DNA from: Spongospora subterranea
Taxonomy: Eukaryota; Endomyxa; Phytomyxea; Plasmodiophorida; Plasmodiophoridae
DNA length: 10,140 nucleotides
Reading direction: 5' to 3'
NCBI GenBank assembly: GCA_900404475.1
Contig: OUQQ01000690.1
Span: 1-10,140 of the forward strand
Part shown: in pieces, positions 1-8,805 of the stretch
How the letters are laid out: every line of letters begins with the position of its first letter
Numbering within the stretch: the stretch's first letter is position 1
Notes under the pieces: generated by a model
The model's database searches: none
The model's input: the letters and a program-made list of their open reading frames with translations, nothing else
Told to the model about the DNA's origin: nothing
Program-made: the position numbers and the translations under genes

Positions 1-103
1 TGCCCGTTAAATGACATTACTGTAGTGCAGCATTAATGACATTACTTGTAATGCAACATGCCCGTTAAATGACATTACTTGTAATGCAACATGCCCGTTA
101 ATA
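1..103. repeat. Tandem repeat of a 33-base unit with an internal palindrome
   Basis: The unit begins TGCCCGTTAAATGACATTAC. One full copy lies at 59-91 and a variant copy at 1-32. A copy at 33-58 lacks its first seven bases, and a partial copy is at 92-103. Each longer copy carries the palindrome CATTACTTGTAATG (arms of six around TT). The variant first copy has a related imperfect form. The array runs off the left edge, so its full size is unknown. It could be a minisatellite or part of a transposon end. Nothing in it looks coding. Confidence 0.85.
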
Positions 104-222
104 AAATTCAAAGGGGGCATGCTGCATGACAGGGACCTGTCTGTGTTGTTTTTCAATATACGTAACTGAGCTAGCAGTGCATAGCAACTGGTCCTCTACG
201 GTTTGATGCAGGTGTACCAGCC
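104..222. other. Intergenic stretch, presumed upstream region of the 223-550 gene
   Basis: No open frame or RNA gene is visible between the repeat array and the first candidate start codon. A CAG at 208-210 (in GATGCAG), a few bases before the ATG at 223, could be a 3' splice site of a 5' UTR intron. That is speculative. Confidence 0.4.
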
Positions 223-550
223 ATGGAAAGTGACACATTCTGCAGATGGATCACTGTGGTTGTGATTATTACATCCCTCATCACCATGTTCATTCAGACA
301 CCAAAGCGCATCAACTGGGTGCCGTTTCCCGGGTTTCCTGCCCTTTGTAAAGGGTTTGGTCTGCTCAATCTAACAATGATCTGAGCCCTTTGGAAGACGC
401 TTCCCTTTGCCTCATGCAGCCATAAAAGAGAATGACAGAGTTAAGTACGCAAACAACGCGTATTGGAGCGTCTTGCACATAATTGACCATTTGGCTAGGG
501 GCGTGAATGTCGAACACATCAACAAACTAAAATTGCTCTTGTCGGAATAG
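223..550 (+). CDS. Small single-helix membrane protein, unknown family, two exons
   Basis: Exon 1 is 223-346 and exon 2 is 420-550. The 73-nt intron (347-419) has a GTAAAG donor, a CTAAC branch-point-like sequence, a pyrimidine-rich stretch and a CAG acceptor. Splicing joins two frames that are each closed outside it. The product is 84 residues. Residues 9-24 (WITVVVIITSLITMFI) form one strongly hydrophobic helix after a short polar N-terminus, then comes a proline-rich loop (WVPFPGFP). The C-terminal half is hydrophilic and amphipathic, with HIIDHLARG and a leucine-rich end. The likely location is an intracellular or organelle membrane, with the long tail on one side. I do not recognise the family. 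The gene converges on CFAP99, with 77 bases between the two stop codons. The start codon is the first in frame, but an upstream exon cannot be excluded. Confidence 0.5.
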
Positions 551-627
551 TTATTTCTATGTTTTAAAAGGGATTCTTCGCCGATGCGTTTAACAGATTA
601 ACGTATAATTCGACAATCTAATTGCTA

Positions 628-3345
628 CTACTGATTTTTTGTTCGGGCTGTGTCCTTCTGTTTTCGTGGCTCTGAATCCTGACAACCATCGCCGCTTTCG
701 CTTGTTTTTTCTTCATCTTCTGCTGGTTGCACCGAAATTTTGAACTCAACAGACTGAAACATTGGTGAGGAGTAATCAGACAAAGAAGTTGGTAAACGTA
801 CTCGTTATCGACTTTCGAGCGAATCAGCAATGTTTCGGCTGTTTTTTTGGCACAAACTTGGTCTCGTTCAAGCAGCTCTTGTCGTTGAATCTACACCATT
901 CCCGAAAATTGGTTTAAATCACCAGAGTAGAGCCAATTCTGGATGGCGTCAATGATACATGCCTTTTTGAATGTGGAGATACCGACCATCTTGTTCCGTT
1001 GATTAACATTCATCGACCTTTCGGCAGCATCCTATGAATCAGCGAGCTCAATCGATATGGCAAACAAACCAGTATTCTAATTATACTTCGCCGTATCCTA
1101 TCATGCGCTGGCTACGCCGTTCGTGCTCAACGGAATCGTCGTGTTGCTGTTGGGTCATCAGCCCCGGCGAACGATTCAAACGTAGTCGGTCAGCTCTAGC
1201 TGCATCACGTTCGACACGGTGGTGAGTGCAATCAACAAATGTCTAATCAGTAATAAGATTGCTCTAAAGAGTTGCCAATAAATCATGCGACGCCATACTT
1301 GATTTTCCTGAACCCATCTCTGATCGCTGGCATGGTATCGTGCTGCTCTTTTGTCTTGAATCCGCCCAAAACTGTCTGCCGCTCTCTTCTCACGTGTTGC
1401 TAGAACAGATCCTGTTATTGCTTTCATTCTTTGGCCTTGAATTCTACGCTGTTCAGCAACCAGATCTCGCTTTTCCTATATATGCAGCATCATTTGCTTC
1501 CTCAGTTTATCTGAAAATCGACAACCGAACCATGCAGTCCCGACCTGAAAGTGTCGCTGATCATCTTCCCTCTTATTCTGTCCCCGCAGTCGGGTTTCGT
1601 ATAAAGACATCTCCGATAATAACAGAAACCCAGCAGTTGTCGATGGGTCGAACGTATGCCGGCACGACGCGACACTAATCCATAAACAGAACGGTCAATC
1701 GGCGATCAGCAACCCGGATAGCCCGTTGGACTTTACTTGTCCCTAGCTGACACCTCCATAGAGCGAACGCGACGAACAATGTCGCGACACTCGGCGAGGC
1801 GCTTTTCGGTCATGGCCGCCTTCTGACGGCGCACATGCGATAATGATGATCCGTCAGCCGAATGTGCTCGACCATCGGTATCGTTACACGTTGTGCCGTC
1901 ATGCATCGCTGTCGAATAACTAGCGCCAGGACTGTTATTTGGGCCATGGCGTCGGCCAGCTCGCACGCTCGCGACAACACGACGGCGGATATCGCTCGCG
2001 ATCTGATCATGTTCTCGGCGCGCTTCAAGCAGACGCTGCTGTTGCTCATCGATGGATCGAGCCATCTGTTGTTTGTCATGGAACGATACGGCCAGGGATT
2101 GGCGCAACGCTTGACGTTGCTGCAGCTGGTCACGTTTTCGCTCCAAAATCAAGTCCTTGCGCTTTTGCTGATCATGCGCTTCACATTGCTCTCGCCAGAC
2201 CTGTAAAAATTGTTAAACACACAGAGTTAACTCGATTGCAGCAGAGACCTGATAGGGGCGATCATCGAGTCGATCGATCTCATAGGTTTTTAACGCCATA
2301 TTCAGCCGCTGCTGGGATTGCTGGAACAAGGAATGCTCGCGCAAGAGTGCCGAGCGACACCAGATTGTTTGTGGTGGTGGTTCACGACTGACTGGAACAG
2401 GATGATACATCACCTGATAACGAGAACAAAGGAATTGGACAACTTGTTCGTATTATTGGGGAAAGCACACATCAGTTTTACCAGAGCACTTGGAATGCAT
2501 TCTGGGACAGAATGGTTTACTTTTCGGGAAACCCTTAATGAGGGAGCCGATTCATGGGCCTTTTTGTTGCGATTCGTAACTTTCATTAACATCTCTCTGC
2601 GGCGCTGGTCCTTCTCTCGTTCAATCATTTCAAGGCGTGGGCCAAACCATTTGTTGAATAACATACTGCGTTTTCCACATCGAGTATCTATCAATTCATG
2701 GTCGATATTACACATCGGAGGGATATCTCCACCCGATAACGCAAACGCTTTCGTCTTCGTGATGCGTTTACGAAGCGTCGATGTTGTTTTATCGACGCTT
2801 GGTAATCTCATTGCGTCCTCAATCCATTCTCGGAAATGCGATTGCCAACGACGCAGTGGCTTTAAAATCTCTTCGTTGACGTGTGAATAGTCAAAATGGC
2901 GAGATAGCAAAGACGCAAGTTTTCCTCTCCCATCGAGGTCGCCAAGGCAAACGAATTTTCCAAGAAGCGCCATCTTGACCGGATTGACATGGACGGTGGC
3001 GAGAATGGCGATTATGGGATCGGGTCGTAGTGCCTGACCTAAACGGAATAAGAGCAGGTAGATCACGATCGTGTATATGGCACAATCCTGTCGGATGGCG
3101 GTTCCGGCGTTGTCAAGATAGAACTGTCGGCAAACAGAGCTGAGGACGGGTCTCAGCTCGTGCACAGCCTCGATAAGGGAACGAACGGCCGGATTTAGAG
3201 AGTCGGGCATGAAGGAATCGGGCGACATGTGCTGTTGAACGAGGTCGTATTGGGTGTAGATGGATGACGCCTGACGAATGATGGAGACGATATAGGATTG
3301 ATCACCACCTGTTGTTGATGGGACACCATCACCGGATATTGCCAT
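628..3345 (-). CDS. CFAP99: CFAP99 homologue (cilia- and flagella-associated protein 99), eight exons with an in-frame TAG
   Basis: This is an axonemal, largely coiled-coil protein of motile flagella. Exons in transcript order are 3345-2482, 2413-2249, 2200-1737, 1674-1545, 1475-1299, 1242-1087, 1031-798 and 753-628. The introns are 44-69 nt. Every junction keeps frame, giving about 771 residues if the TAG at 891-893 is passed and 698 if it is used. The first exon (residues 1-288) is globular and includes EEILKPLRRWQSHFREW, resembling the family's N-terminal domain. From about residue 320 the protein is charged coiled coil, with ECRDIVRRVRSME followed across an intron by STTAGFLLLSEMS. That pair resembles the conserved family segment with a TAG..LLSEMS core (recalled, not searched). 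An in-frame stop just before the ATG supports the start. Uncertain points are the donor at 1736 (GTAAAG; 1734 is an alternative) and the last donor (797 or 812). The acidic tail in exon 8 is lineage-specific as far as I can tell. Confidence 0.72.
891..893 (-). other. In-frame TAG inside CFAP99 exon 7
   Basis: The frame of exon 7 runs from 1031 through this TAG and stays open to the end of the exon at 798, with coiled-coil residues on both sides (before it NQFSGMV, after it IQRQELLERDQV). A single C-to-T change from CAG (Gln) would explain it. It would remove the last 72 residues. Alternatives are a genuine stop with a decaying downstream tail, stop-codon readthrough, or a sequencing error. 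No GT-AG intron of normal length removes it in frame. Confidence 0.7.
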
Positions 3346-3402
3346 TGAATGAAAAACAGACTAAACTTCCACAATTGACCGCAAAAACGGTACCTGTAAA
3401 GA
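3346..3402 (-). other. Short spacer upstream of CFAP99
   Basis: Only 57 bases separate the CFAP99 start from the stop of the frame upstream on the same strand. It contains a good 3' splice site on the minus strand (GATCTTTACAG, ending at 3393), so CFAP99 may have a 5' UTR intron reaching back into the upstream locus. Confidence 0.4.
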
Positions 3403-4515
3403 TCAACAATTAGTGTTTGTTGCCGCAATATTAGGAAGGCGAAGAACTTTTGACAGGATTAACGAAGGTACATAGTAACTACTTGGGGGCATGGAATTCA
3501 ACGTACAGCTATTGAATTCGAGTTGTTTTATGTCATTGACCAGCTTTAAGAAATAGAAGTCAAGACGAGTAGGCTGATGTAAGTTGCGAGTCGTTTTCAC
3601 AAATGACCCACCTACCATCGATAATTCCCAATTAGGGTTGATTTCTACCAAATGAAGCTGTCCACAATGACATAAAACAACTTGAATTCTATGCTCCCAC
3701 ATGGTATTGATTTCAATTGCCGTGAATGAATAGACAACATTTTTTGGAACAAGTGATCGACCCGATCGCAAAATTTCCTCACCTGTGGCCTATGATCGCT
3801 CGTTGCCAAAATTTTGCAATTACCCGGAAAGATGTCGATATTTTCAGGACAAACAGCGCCAGAGACTTTCTCATGAGATTCCCCTTCTCCGAAAGATGAC
3901 ACCGAAGCGGAAAAGCCCAACACAAATTCTGTGATCTCCCTTCACCTGAACGCAGTGGAAAATTACGCAAAAACTGTGTGGCGACGTTGAGTAGCTTGAA
4001 GAAATGTGAGACATATTCAATAAACCATTCAAAAAACTCTCAACTGCCACAGCCTCCTGCGGTTAGGCGCAATGCGAACACAGAACTTGGTTTGATCTTT
4101 CCGATTTGATCATGCGCTTCCCAATCTTTGGCGAGTTTGTGGGACAAATATGATCTCTAATGGGAAGCCGCTGGCTTTTTATCTCGCAGATCTTGGACAA
4201 TCACCATTTACTCGGGGCGTCGTAAATACTGGTAACCACCAGGTTGACATAAAATGCAGGATCGCACAACGATCTACATAAACGGGCATTCGCTGCAACT
4301 GCCGTCCCGATGCTGAAATCCAACACCAAATCGAGCGGCAAACTGTGATATTTCCACCCTCCGGAATATGATATGAGGTCGTACAATCGAATATCACAGT
4401 CAAATCCTCCTTGGCGACACCGACGCGGTGTGTTTTCTTGCCTCAACTTGTTCCGTCTCTGCCACGTCAACGAGGAAACTTGCTCAGGCAAACCTCCCAT
4501 TATCAGGGCCTTCAT
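3403..4515 (-). CDS. Unresolved multi-exon gene, unknown function (possibly beta-propeller-like)
   Basis: The minus strand here is coding-like in pieces that join over GT-AG introns. The piece from ATG 4515 (MKALIMGGLPEQ...) reads to 4212. A 55-nt intron (4157-4211, GTAAAT donor, CATTAG acceptor) removes both a stop and a frame change, and leads into a piece with LSHKLAKDWEAHDQIGKIK. After an unresolved stretch (about 3930-4065) comes VCPENIDIFPG. A 41-nt intron (3783-3823) then joins EEILRSGRSLVPKNVVYSFTA and VVLCHCGQLHLVEINPNWEL. An optional 42-nt intron (3574-3615) precedes the final piece, which ends in TGA at 3403. Alternating hydrophobic strands with polar turns recall a WD40-type propeller, but I see no clear GH/WD repeats and cannot name a family. 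Exon limits between 3930 and 4065 and around 4380-4510 are open. A decayed gene is possible. Confidence 0.35.
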
Positions 4516-5178
4516 GCTTTCTTCGCCATCAGAAAATAGTTTTGGCTACTTCGGTCACACTCAAAGGTACAGATTTCTGGGTACTTGAACAAGGCAGTTT
4601 TGACAAAAAACGGCACTTTACACAAGTTTCAACACGGTTGACTACGTGACGCGATCGGGATTGCGATTGGCGTTTCGATAATAGTGCACATTTCTGGCAG
4701 CGTACCCTTTCGGCGTCCTGGCCAGATATCAAAGGTAAAGATGATCAGGACGAAGGAGTGCATACTTCGACACGAGTAGAGCCAAATGTCAAATCGGGAT
4801 CCGCATCACTGAAACAATTCCATACCCGACACCACCAAACGCTTCACAGATTTCCGTCCCGGCATTCCCGAGAAATACATCAATGGCTGTTTTCGCTGCC
4901 TTGGACAAATTCGGTGCATTTGAAGCTACAACAGAACCGCCTTCGGCTAACATTCGGTTTGTGCAATAAACTGGCGCAGGTTTCAGTAGCGCAGCCCAGT
5001 TGGACTCTGTCTCCGGGCAGAAGACCCGTTCCCAATTTGATCACGTGTAACAGAGAAGATATTCGCCCACGATGGCGCCTGCGCTAAATCCGCTGGCGTC
5101 ACCCTTTCCATCACCCAGTGCCGATTTCAGCAGTTGGTGTTGACCGCTTTTGCGCCTGGTTGTAATTCTGATGACCAT
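4516..5178 (-). other. Coding-like DNA with conflicting frames; possible zinc ribbon
   Basis: Several minus-strand frames look coding and I could not choose a single model. One frame is open from 5040 to 4789 (84 codons, alanine/glycine/valine-rich, G- and A-rich first codon positions). It is preceded in frame by an ATG at 5178 and one TGA at 5041. A second frame joins 4808-4766 across a well-formed 48-nt intron (4718-4765, GTATGC donor, pyrimidine tract, CCAG acceptor) to a piece with CQKC and ETCVKC. Those cysteine codons start at 4699, 4690, 4624 and 4615 and give Cys-x2-Cys-x21-Cys-x2-Cys, a zinc-ribbon spacing. This piece stops at 4529, 13 bases before the ATG at 4515, so it may be the 5' part of the same gene or a separate small gene. 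The plus-strand ORF across 4758-5087 is rich in Arg, His and Ser and looks like an antisense shadow. Confidence 0.35.
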
Positions 5179-5195
5179 GTCGCGTCGGCTTAGCG

Positions 5196-6469
5196 ATGGC
5201 CCGGAAAGATTTCTATGGACACAAGAAGAGCGTTCACTCTGTAGCCTGGAGCTGCAATGGCACGCAGCTAGCGTCGGGTTCTGTTGATCAGATTGCCAGG
5301 ATTTGGACAATGGACCAATCAGGATTTCAGGTAAAATCGATGCCGTTCTTCTGATGACTCTAGTGGTAAATTATTCGTGTCGATAGGCGAAAGCCCTTGA
5401 ACTGAAAGGTCATGAGGCAACAGTAAACCAGTTATGTTGGGATCCGAACAACGAGCGTATGATATCACGATTCATGGTTGAAAAGCCACTCCTAATTTCT
5501 TCATCTTTCAGACGTACTGGCGACCGCTTCGACAGATAAGACGGTTCGGATCTGGGATATTCGGGCAGGAAAACTGATCAAACGTGTCGAGACTAAAGGC
5601 GCCAATATTAATATTTCATGGAGTCCTAATGGGAAATATGTATTCACATCCACATTGTCGTCGTTGCGGGGTTGTAGTTTCATGTTGTCGTCATCAGATT
5701 GCGGTTGGGGACAAGAGCGATACCGTCTCCATCATCGACTACGCCAGCAAACAGATCATGGGCGAATTCCCATCAGACAATGAAGTTAACGAGATCACAT
5801 GGAGTCAGAACTCATCGGCCTTGCTGTTAACCACCGGCAAAGGTGTCGTCGAGGTTGAACACTATATTTTACATCTCGATAGCCACTCATGTCTAAATAA
5901 GTAGATCCGTTCGGTCGCAATGACTGATGATGTTTCAAAGTTGACGCTAGACCTCGCTCATTCTTTTGAAGCTCACACTGGTCAATGCTATTGCATTGGA
6001 TTCTCACCATGCTACAAGTAAATTCTCCATCGACGTCCGCGTAAATGCCAACATCAATTTTGTCTTAGGTATCTGGCTACTGGAGGCGCAGATGCAGTTT
6101 TATGCCTATACACAGTCGAAGACCTCGTCTGTCTTCGCGCGTTCCACAATCTCGAACTGCCACTAAGGACGCTAAGTTTTTCGTACGACAGTATGTTCAT
6201 TGCCGCGGGCAGCGAAGATCACCGTATTGATATTTCGCGTGTGGATAATGGTCGGTTGTGCCCAATCGATGGCCATTTTCAATGATTGACACTTGGGTTC
6301 AGGAGAACATATTTGGACCATACCGTGTACATCAGCTATGAATTCACTATCGTGGAACCCAAAACATCATATCCTGGCGTTCGCCGGCGACGACCCAGAG
6401 CGAGGCCACGAGGGATCATCTTCATCGCAACCAGGTTGGCTCTCTCTGTTTGGTAATTTTCGCGGATAA
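5196..6469 (+). CDS. THOC3: THO complex subunit 3 (THOC3/TEX1), WD40 protein, seven exons
   Basis: THOC3 is the WD40 subunit of the THO/TREX complex, which couples transcription to mRNA packaging and nuclear export. Exons are 5196-5330, 5387-5456, 5512-5639, 5698-5853, 5905-6017, 6069-6250 and 6303-6469. The six introns are 51-58 nt and all GT-AG. The product is 316 residues, slightly shorter than the animal protein. It opens with FYGHKKSVHSVAWSCNGTQL, continues with TASTDKTVRIWDIRAG and INISWSPNGKYIAVGDKSD, then EVNEITW, FEAHTGQCYCIGFSP, YLATGGADA and GSEDHRIDI. It ends with SLSWNPKHHILAFAGDD and a short KLFG-like tail (WLSLFGNF). These blocks follow the order in animal THOC3 and fill one seven-bladed propeller. 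An in-frame TGA at 5172 fixes the start. The least certain junction is intron 4 (5854-5904), whose donor is GTTGAA. The 3' end converges on the kinase, with 87 bases between stop codons. Confidence 0.92.
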
Positions 6470-6556
6470 ATGTAAAATTGTTTTAAGTACCTGTCGAACA
6501 ATCACATGAATTCGTAGCTTTCCAGTTTAATTTCCCTATTGACAATATTTTGATAA

Positions 6557-7870
6557 TCACTGAATGGCGTGTTTTTTTTCCATCGGAGAATGATGTTGTG
6601 ATGAGCCACCTTTTTCCATTGGAGAATTCTGTTGTGATAGACCCCGTGTCAGTTTGTTGACTGCAATCACCATATTGATTCCTCGTCGTAATTTCCGGCG
6701 GGCGTTGAATTCCCGCATCTTCTTGTGGTGATGGGGACCCAGTTTTTTATCTGTGGCTTTGTCGCCGGCCACCCATGGATGCAACAATACCTCATCACCT
6801 AACATGACGAATGAGAAAAGCGAGCTTCGAGCAAAATTGCGGGTGCACTTACACGTCGCCCTTTTTTTTGGATCGACGGTCAAAAGCCGCCCTACCAAGT
6901 TCTTGGCCTGAAAACAACCTTCACTAAACCCACAGTTGTATACAGGGAGCAGCGGGCGACTCACTTCAGACGATACATCGGTCCAATACGGATCCGGAAA
7001 ATCGTAATCGCCTCGTTTGATTTGAGCATATAGAACGGCCGCAGATTCATCATAAAACGGCGGAAATCCGCATAAAAGAATGTATAAAATGACCCCGATC
7101 GACCATAAGTCAACAGATCCATCATAGGGTTCGTTCTTCAGGATCTCAGGGGCTACATAGCTGAGGTGCGTTAAACGCAGACATTAAAGAACAAGGTGAG
7201 GGCGATACCAGCTTTCCTTACCCAGGAGTTCCGCAAGCAGTGGTCATCGCATCGGATTGGGCTGTTGTGAACTTCGCCAGACCAAAATCTGTTATTTTGA
7301 TGGGCGAATCATCTTCGTTCGTGGCATAAAGTAGGCTGAGTTTTTGTTTAGAAACACTTCAGGAGAACGAAGTCATAAACATACTTTTCGGGTTTCAAAT
7401 CTCGGTGAATGATCCCGATTGAGTGAAGGTATTTGATTGCTTCCGTCAGGTTTTTGATCAGATGCGATGCCTCTTTTTCTGAGTACGACCCTTTGGCAAC
7501 GATCCGTTCGAATAGCTCGCCACCGACCAGCAATTCAAGAACCATATATAAAGACTGCACTCAAACGTCCGTTATAAAATACAATTGCGAAAAATGTTGC
7601 TATCGAAACCTTGGGTGTGTCGAAGATTTCGATCAAGGACACTACATTGGGATGGCAAATTTTGTGCATGATTTCAACCTCCTCGTGTATAGTGGCGAGC
7701 TCCTCGGCATTCAGGTTCTTTTTTTTGATAATTTTGATGGCGTAATCTTTGCCATCTTTCTTCTGCGTTGCCCGCTTAACGACAGCGAAGGAACCGGTAC
7801 CGAGTTTCTCCTTGATCTCGTAGTGCTTCTCGATGTCATCTTTTTTGAGTTTCCGAATATTATTCCCCAT
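6557..7870 (-). CDS. Calcium/calmodulin-dependent protein kinase, CaMK1 type, six exons
   Basis: This is a Ser/Thr kinase of the CAMK group, probably cytosolic and calcium-regulated. Exons in transcript order are 7870-7610, 7554-7385, 7335-7222, 7160-6965, 6907-6853 and 6798-6557. The introns are 49-61 nt, all GT-AG. The product is 345 residues, normal for CaMK1. Catalytic features are all present: glycine loop GTGSFAVV at 24-31, Lys46 in YAIK, Glu64, HRDLKPEN at 137-144 and DFG at 160-162. GTPGYVAPE is at 179-187, with Thr176 at the usual CaMKK phosphorylation site. DLWSIGVILYILLCGFPPF and HPWV follow. After the kinase domain, residues 291-315 (KKMREFNARRKLRRGINMV...) form a basic amphipathic helix. 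Its place and composition fit an autoinhibitory, calmodulin-binding segment. The tail has two SPMEK repeats. The ATG at 7870 is chosen because homology starts right after it; MGNN leaves N-myristoylation possible but without the preferred serine at position 6. The frame is open upstream to 8014. Confidence 0.93.
6575..6640 (-). repeat. In-frame duplication in the kinase C-terminus
   Basis: Two 30-base copies, 6575-6604 and 6611-6640, match at 25 of 30 positions and lie 36 bases (12 codons) apart. They encode the repeated SPMEK motif at the kinase's extreme C-terminus. Each copy gives a Ser-Pro site, so the duplication doubles a possible proline-directed phosphorylation site. Confidence 0.75.
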
Positions 7871-8589
7871 GGCGTGGCGATGTCCTTCGTCAGCGCTATA
7901 TAATTCAGTGTGCTCTGCAATAATCGCACACATTAAAACACTGGACTTCTGATCTACCGATTCAACTCCAAAGATGAATTGGTGAAAGATAATCAAAACT
8001 TGAAACAGCGCCATAAAAACTGTATTGAAAAAAGAGTTTCATGGACGAACCCGTTGAGAACAGGCTTAAGGTCCCGTGAAGGACTCAGTTGGTTGTCCTG
8101 TTGGAAGGAGGCTAAAAACCCTGGTTCGTGCGGAGTGAGCTGATTGGGTCGGGCGCCCCGACTGATAAGATAGGTTATGGGAGATGGATTTGCGCCGAAT
8201 ATGAGCTGGCAAGGGAAGGGAAATGAGAGCAATTCCCTGGGCACACGACGATCGATCTGGTAAGGTAGACCGACACAGGTGACATTATAGATACAAGAAG
8301 GCCGCCCCCCTCCCCCCCTTCCATTATTACACGCCATTTTCCCACACCTTTTTTACCATATCACGTGTGTATTAACCTGCCAAACGAACCCCCAGATACA
8401 TAATGGAGGCTGTGGTTGATGTTGACGATTGAGGGGCGTGGATTCACTGCATTTAGTGTTTGTAGATTATTGGACCTTGGAACCATGTGAGGTCAAGGCC
8501 ATGAGAAATTTTACAAACAAGGTTCCCCACTATATTTTCAGGGTTTAAAAATGGCTGGGCTATCTAAAAAAATGTTGATATATTGACAA
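7871..8589. other. Non-coding region upstream of the kinase
   Basis: I see no supported gene in these roughly 720 bases. A 114-codon ATG-started frame on the minus strand (7993-8337) has no family resemblance and codes through a homopolymer run, so I treat it as chance. The kinase frame itself stays open up to 8014 without conserved residues. The stretch should hold the kinase promoter and 5' UTR. An E-box-like CACGTG lies at 8362-8367. Confidence 0.5.
8302..8322. other. C-rich tract with G-quadruplex potential on the minus strand
   Basis: The plus strand reads CCGCCCCCC, T, CCCCCCC, TT, CC. The minus strand therefore has runs of seven and six G separated by one A. It lies about 430 bases upstream of the kinase start codon, on the kinase's coding strand. 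Such a tract could fold into a G-quadruplex or simply be a length-variable homopolymer. Confidence 0.6.
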
Positions 8590-8730
8590 ATGATTTTATT
8601 TGAAATGGTCAAATATCTCCAAGAAGATCCACCGGAATATCAGCCCAAGCTCAGGTATTACCCAAAATTCATGAACCTGGCAAGGCGACAGCCGCCCTAC
8701 TATGGTAGCCTCTGCCTGGATCACCAGTAA
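8590..8730 (+). CDS. Short ORF of 46 codons, unknown
   Basis: An ATG at 8590, with an in-frame TGA just before it (8584), opens a 46-residue frame containing YLQEDPPEYQPKLRYYPKF. The Pro/Tyr/Glu content is more protein-like than the surrounding DNA, but nothing is recognised. A second ATG lies at 8605. It could be a single small exon, or chance. Confidence 0.2.
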   Translation: MILFEMVKYLQEDPPEYQPKLRYYPKFMNLARRQPPYYGSLCLDHQ

Positions 8731-8805
8731 ATGGTTCATTATGTTGGCAGCCCTTTTGAACAATTACTGTAACAACCTTACATGGTCAATAATTCCGAAT
8801 TATTT

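Noticed and set aside
1733..1735. TAA taken as the end of CFAP99
   Set aside because: A GTAAAG donor overlaps it, and a 62-nt intron joins in frame to a segment resembling the conserved continuation of the family.
1340..2391. Several plus-strand ORFs of 112-150 codons (1340-1678, 1862-2206, 1939-2391)
   Set aside because: They lie opposite CFAP99 exons, overlap one another and have the odd composition of antisense shadows. The minus frames join over introns and match a family.
2318..2890. 190-codon plus-strand ORF
   Set aside because: It lies opposite CFAP99 exons 1 and 2, shows no domain, and crosses the 68-nt intron of the minus gene.
4157..4211. A WD-repeat-like stretch (VIVQDLRDKKP) read in a shifted frame, suggesting a frameshifted pseudogene
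   Set aside because: The same bases form a 55-nt GT-AG intron whose removal restores frame, so the resemblance is probably accidental.
4758..5087. 109-codon plus-strand ORF just upstream of THOC3
   Set aside because: Its Arg/His/Ser/Gln-rich composition looks like the complement of a coding minus frame, and no family is recognisable.
7433..7903. 156-codon plus-strand ORF
   Set aside because: It is antisense to kinase exons 1 and 2, whose identity is certain.
7993..8337. 114-codon minus-strand ORF upstream of the kinase
   Set aside because: It codes glycine and arginine only because of the G-run, has no recognisable domain, and is not needed for a complete kinase.
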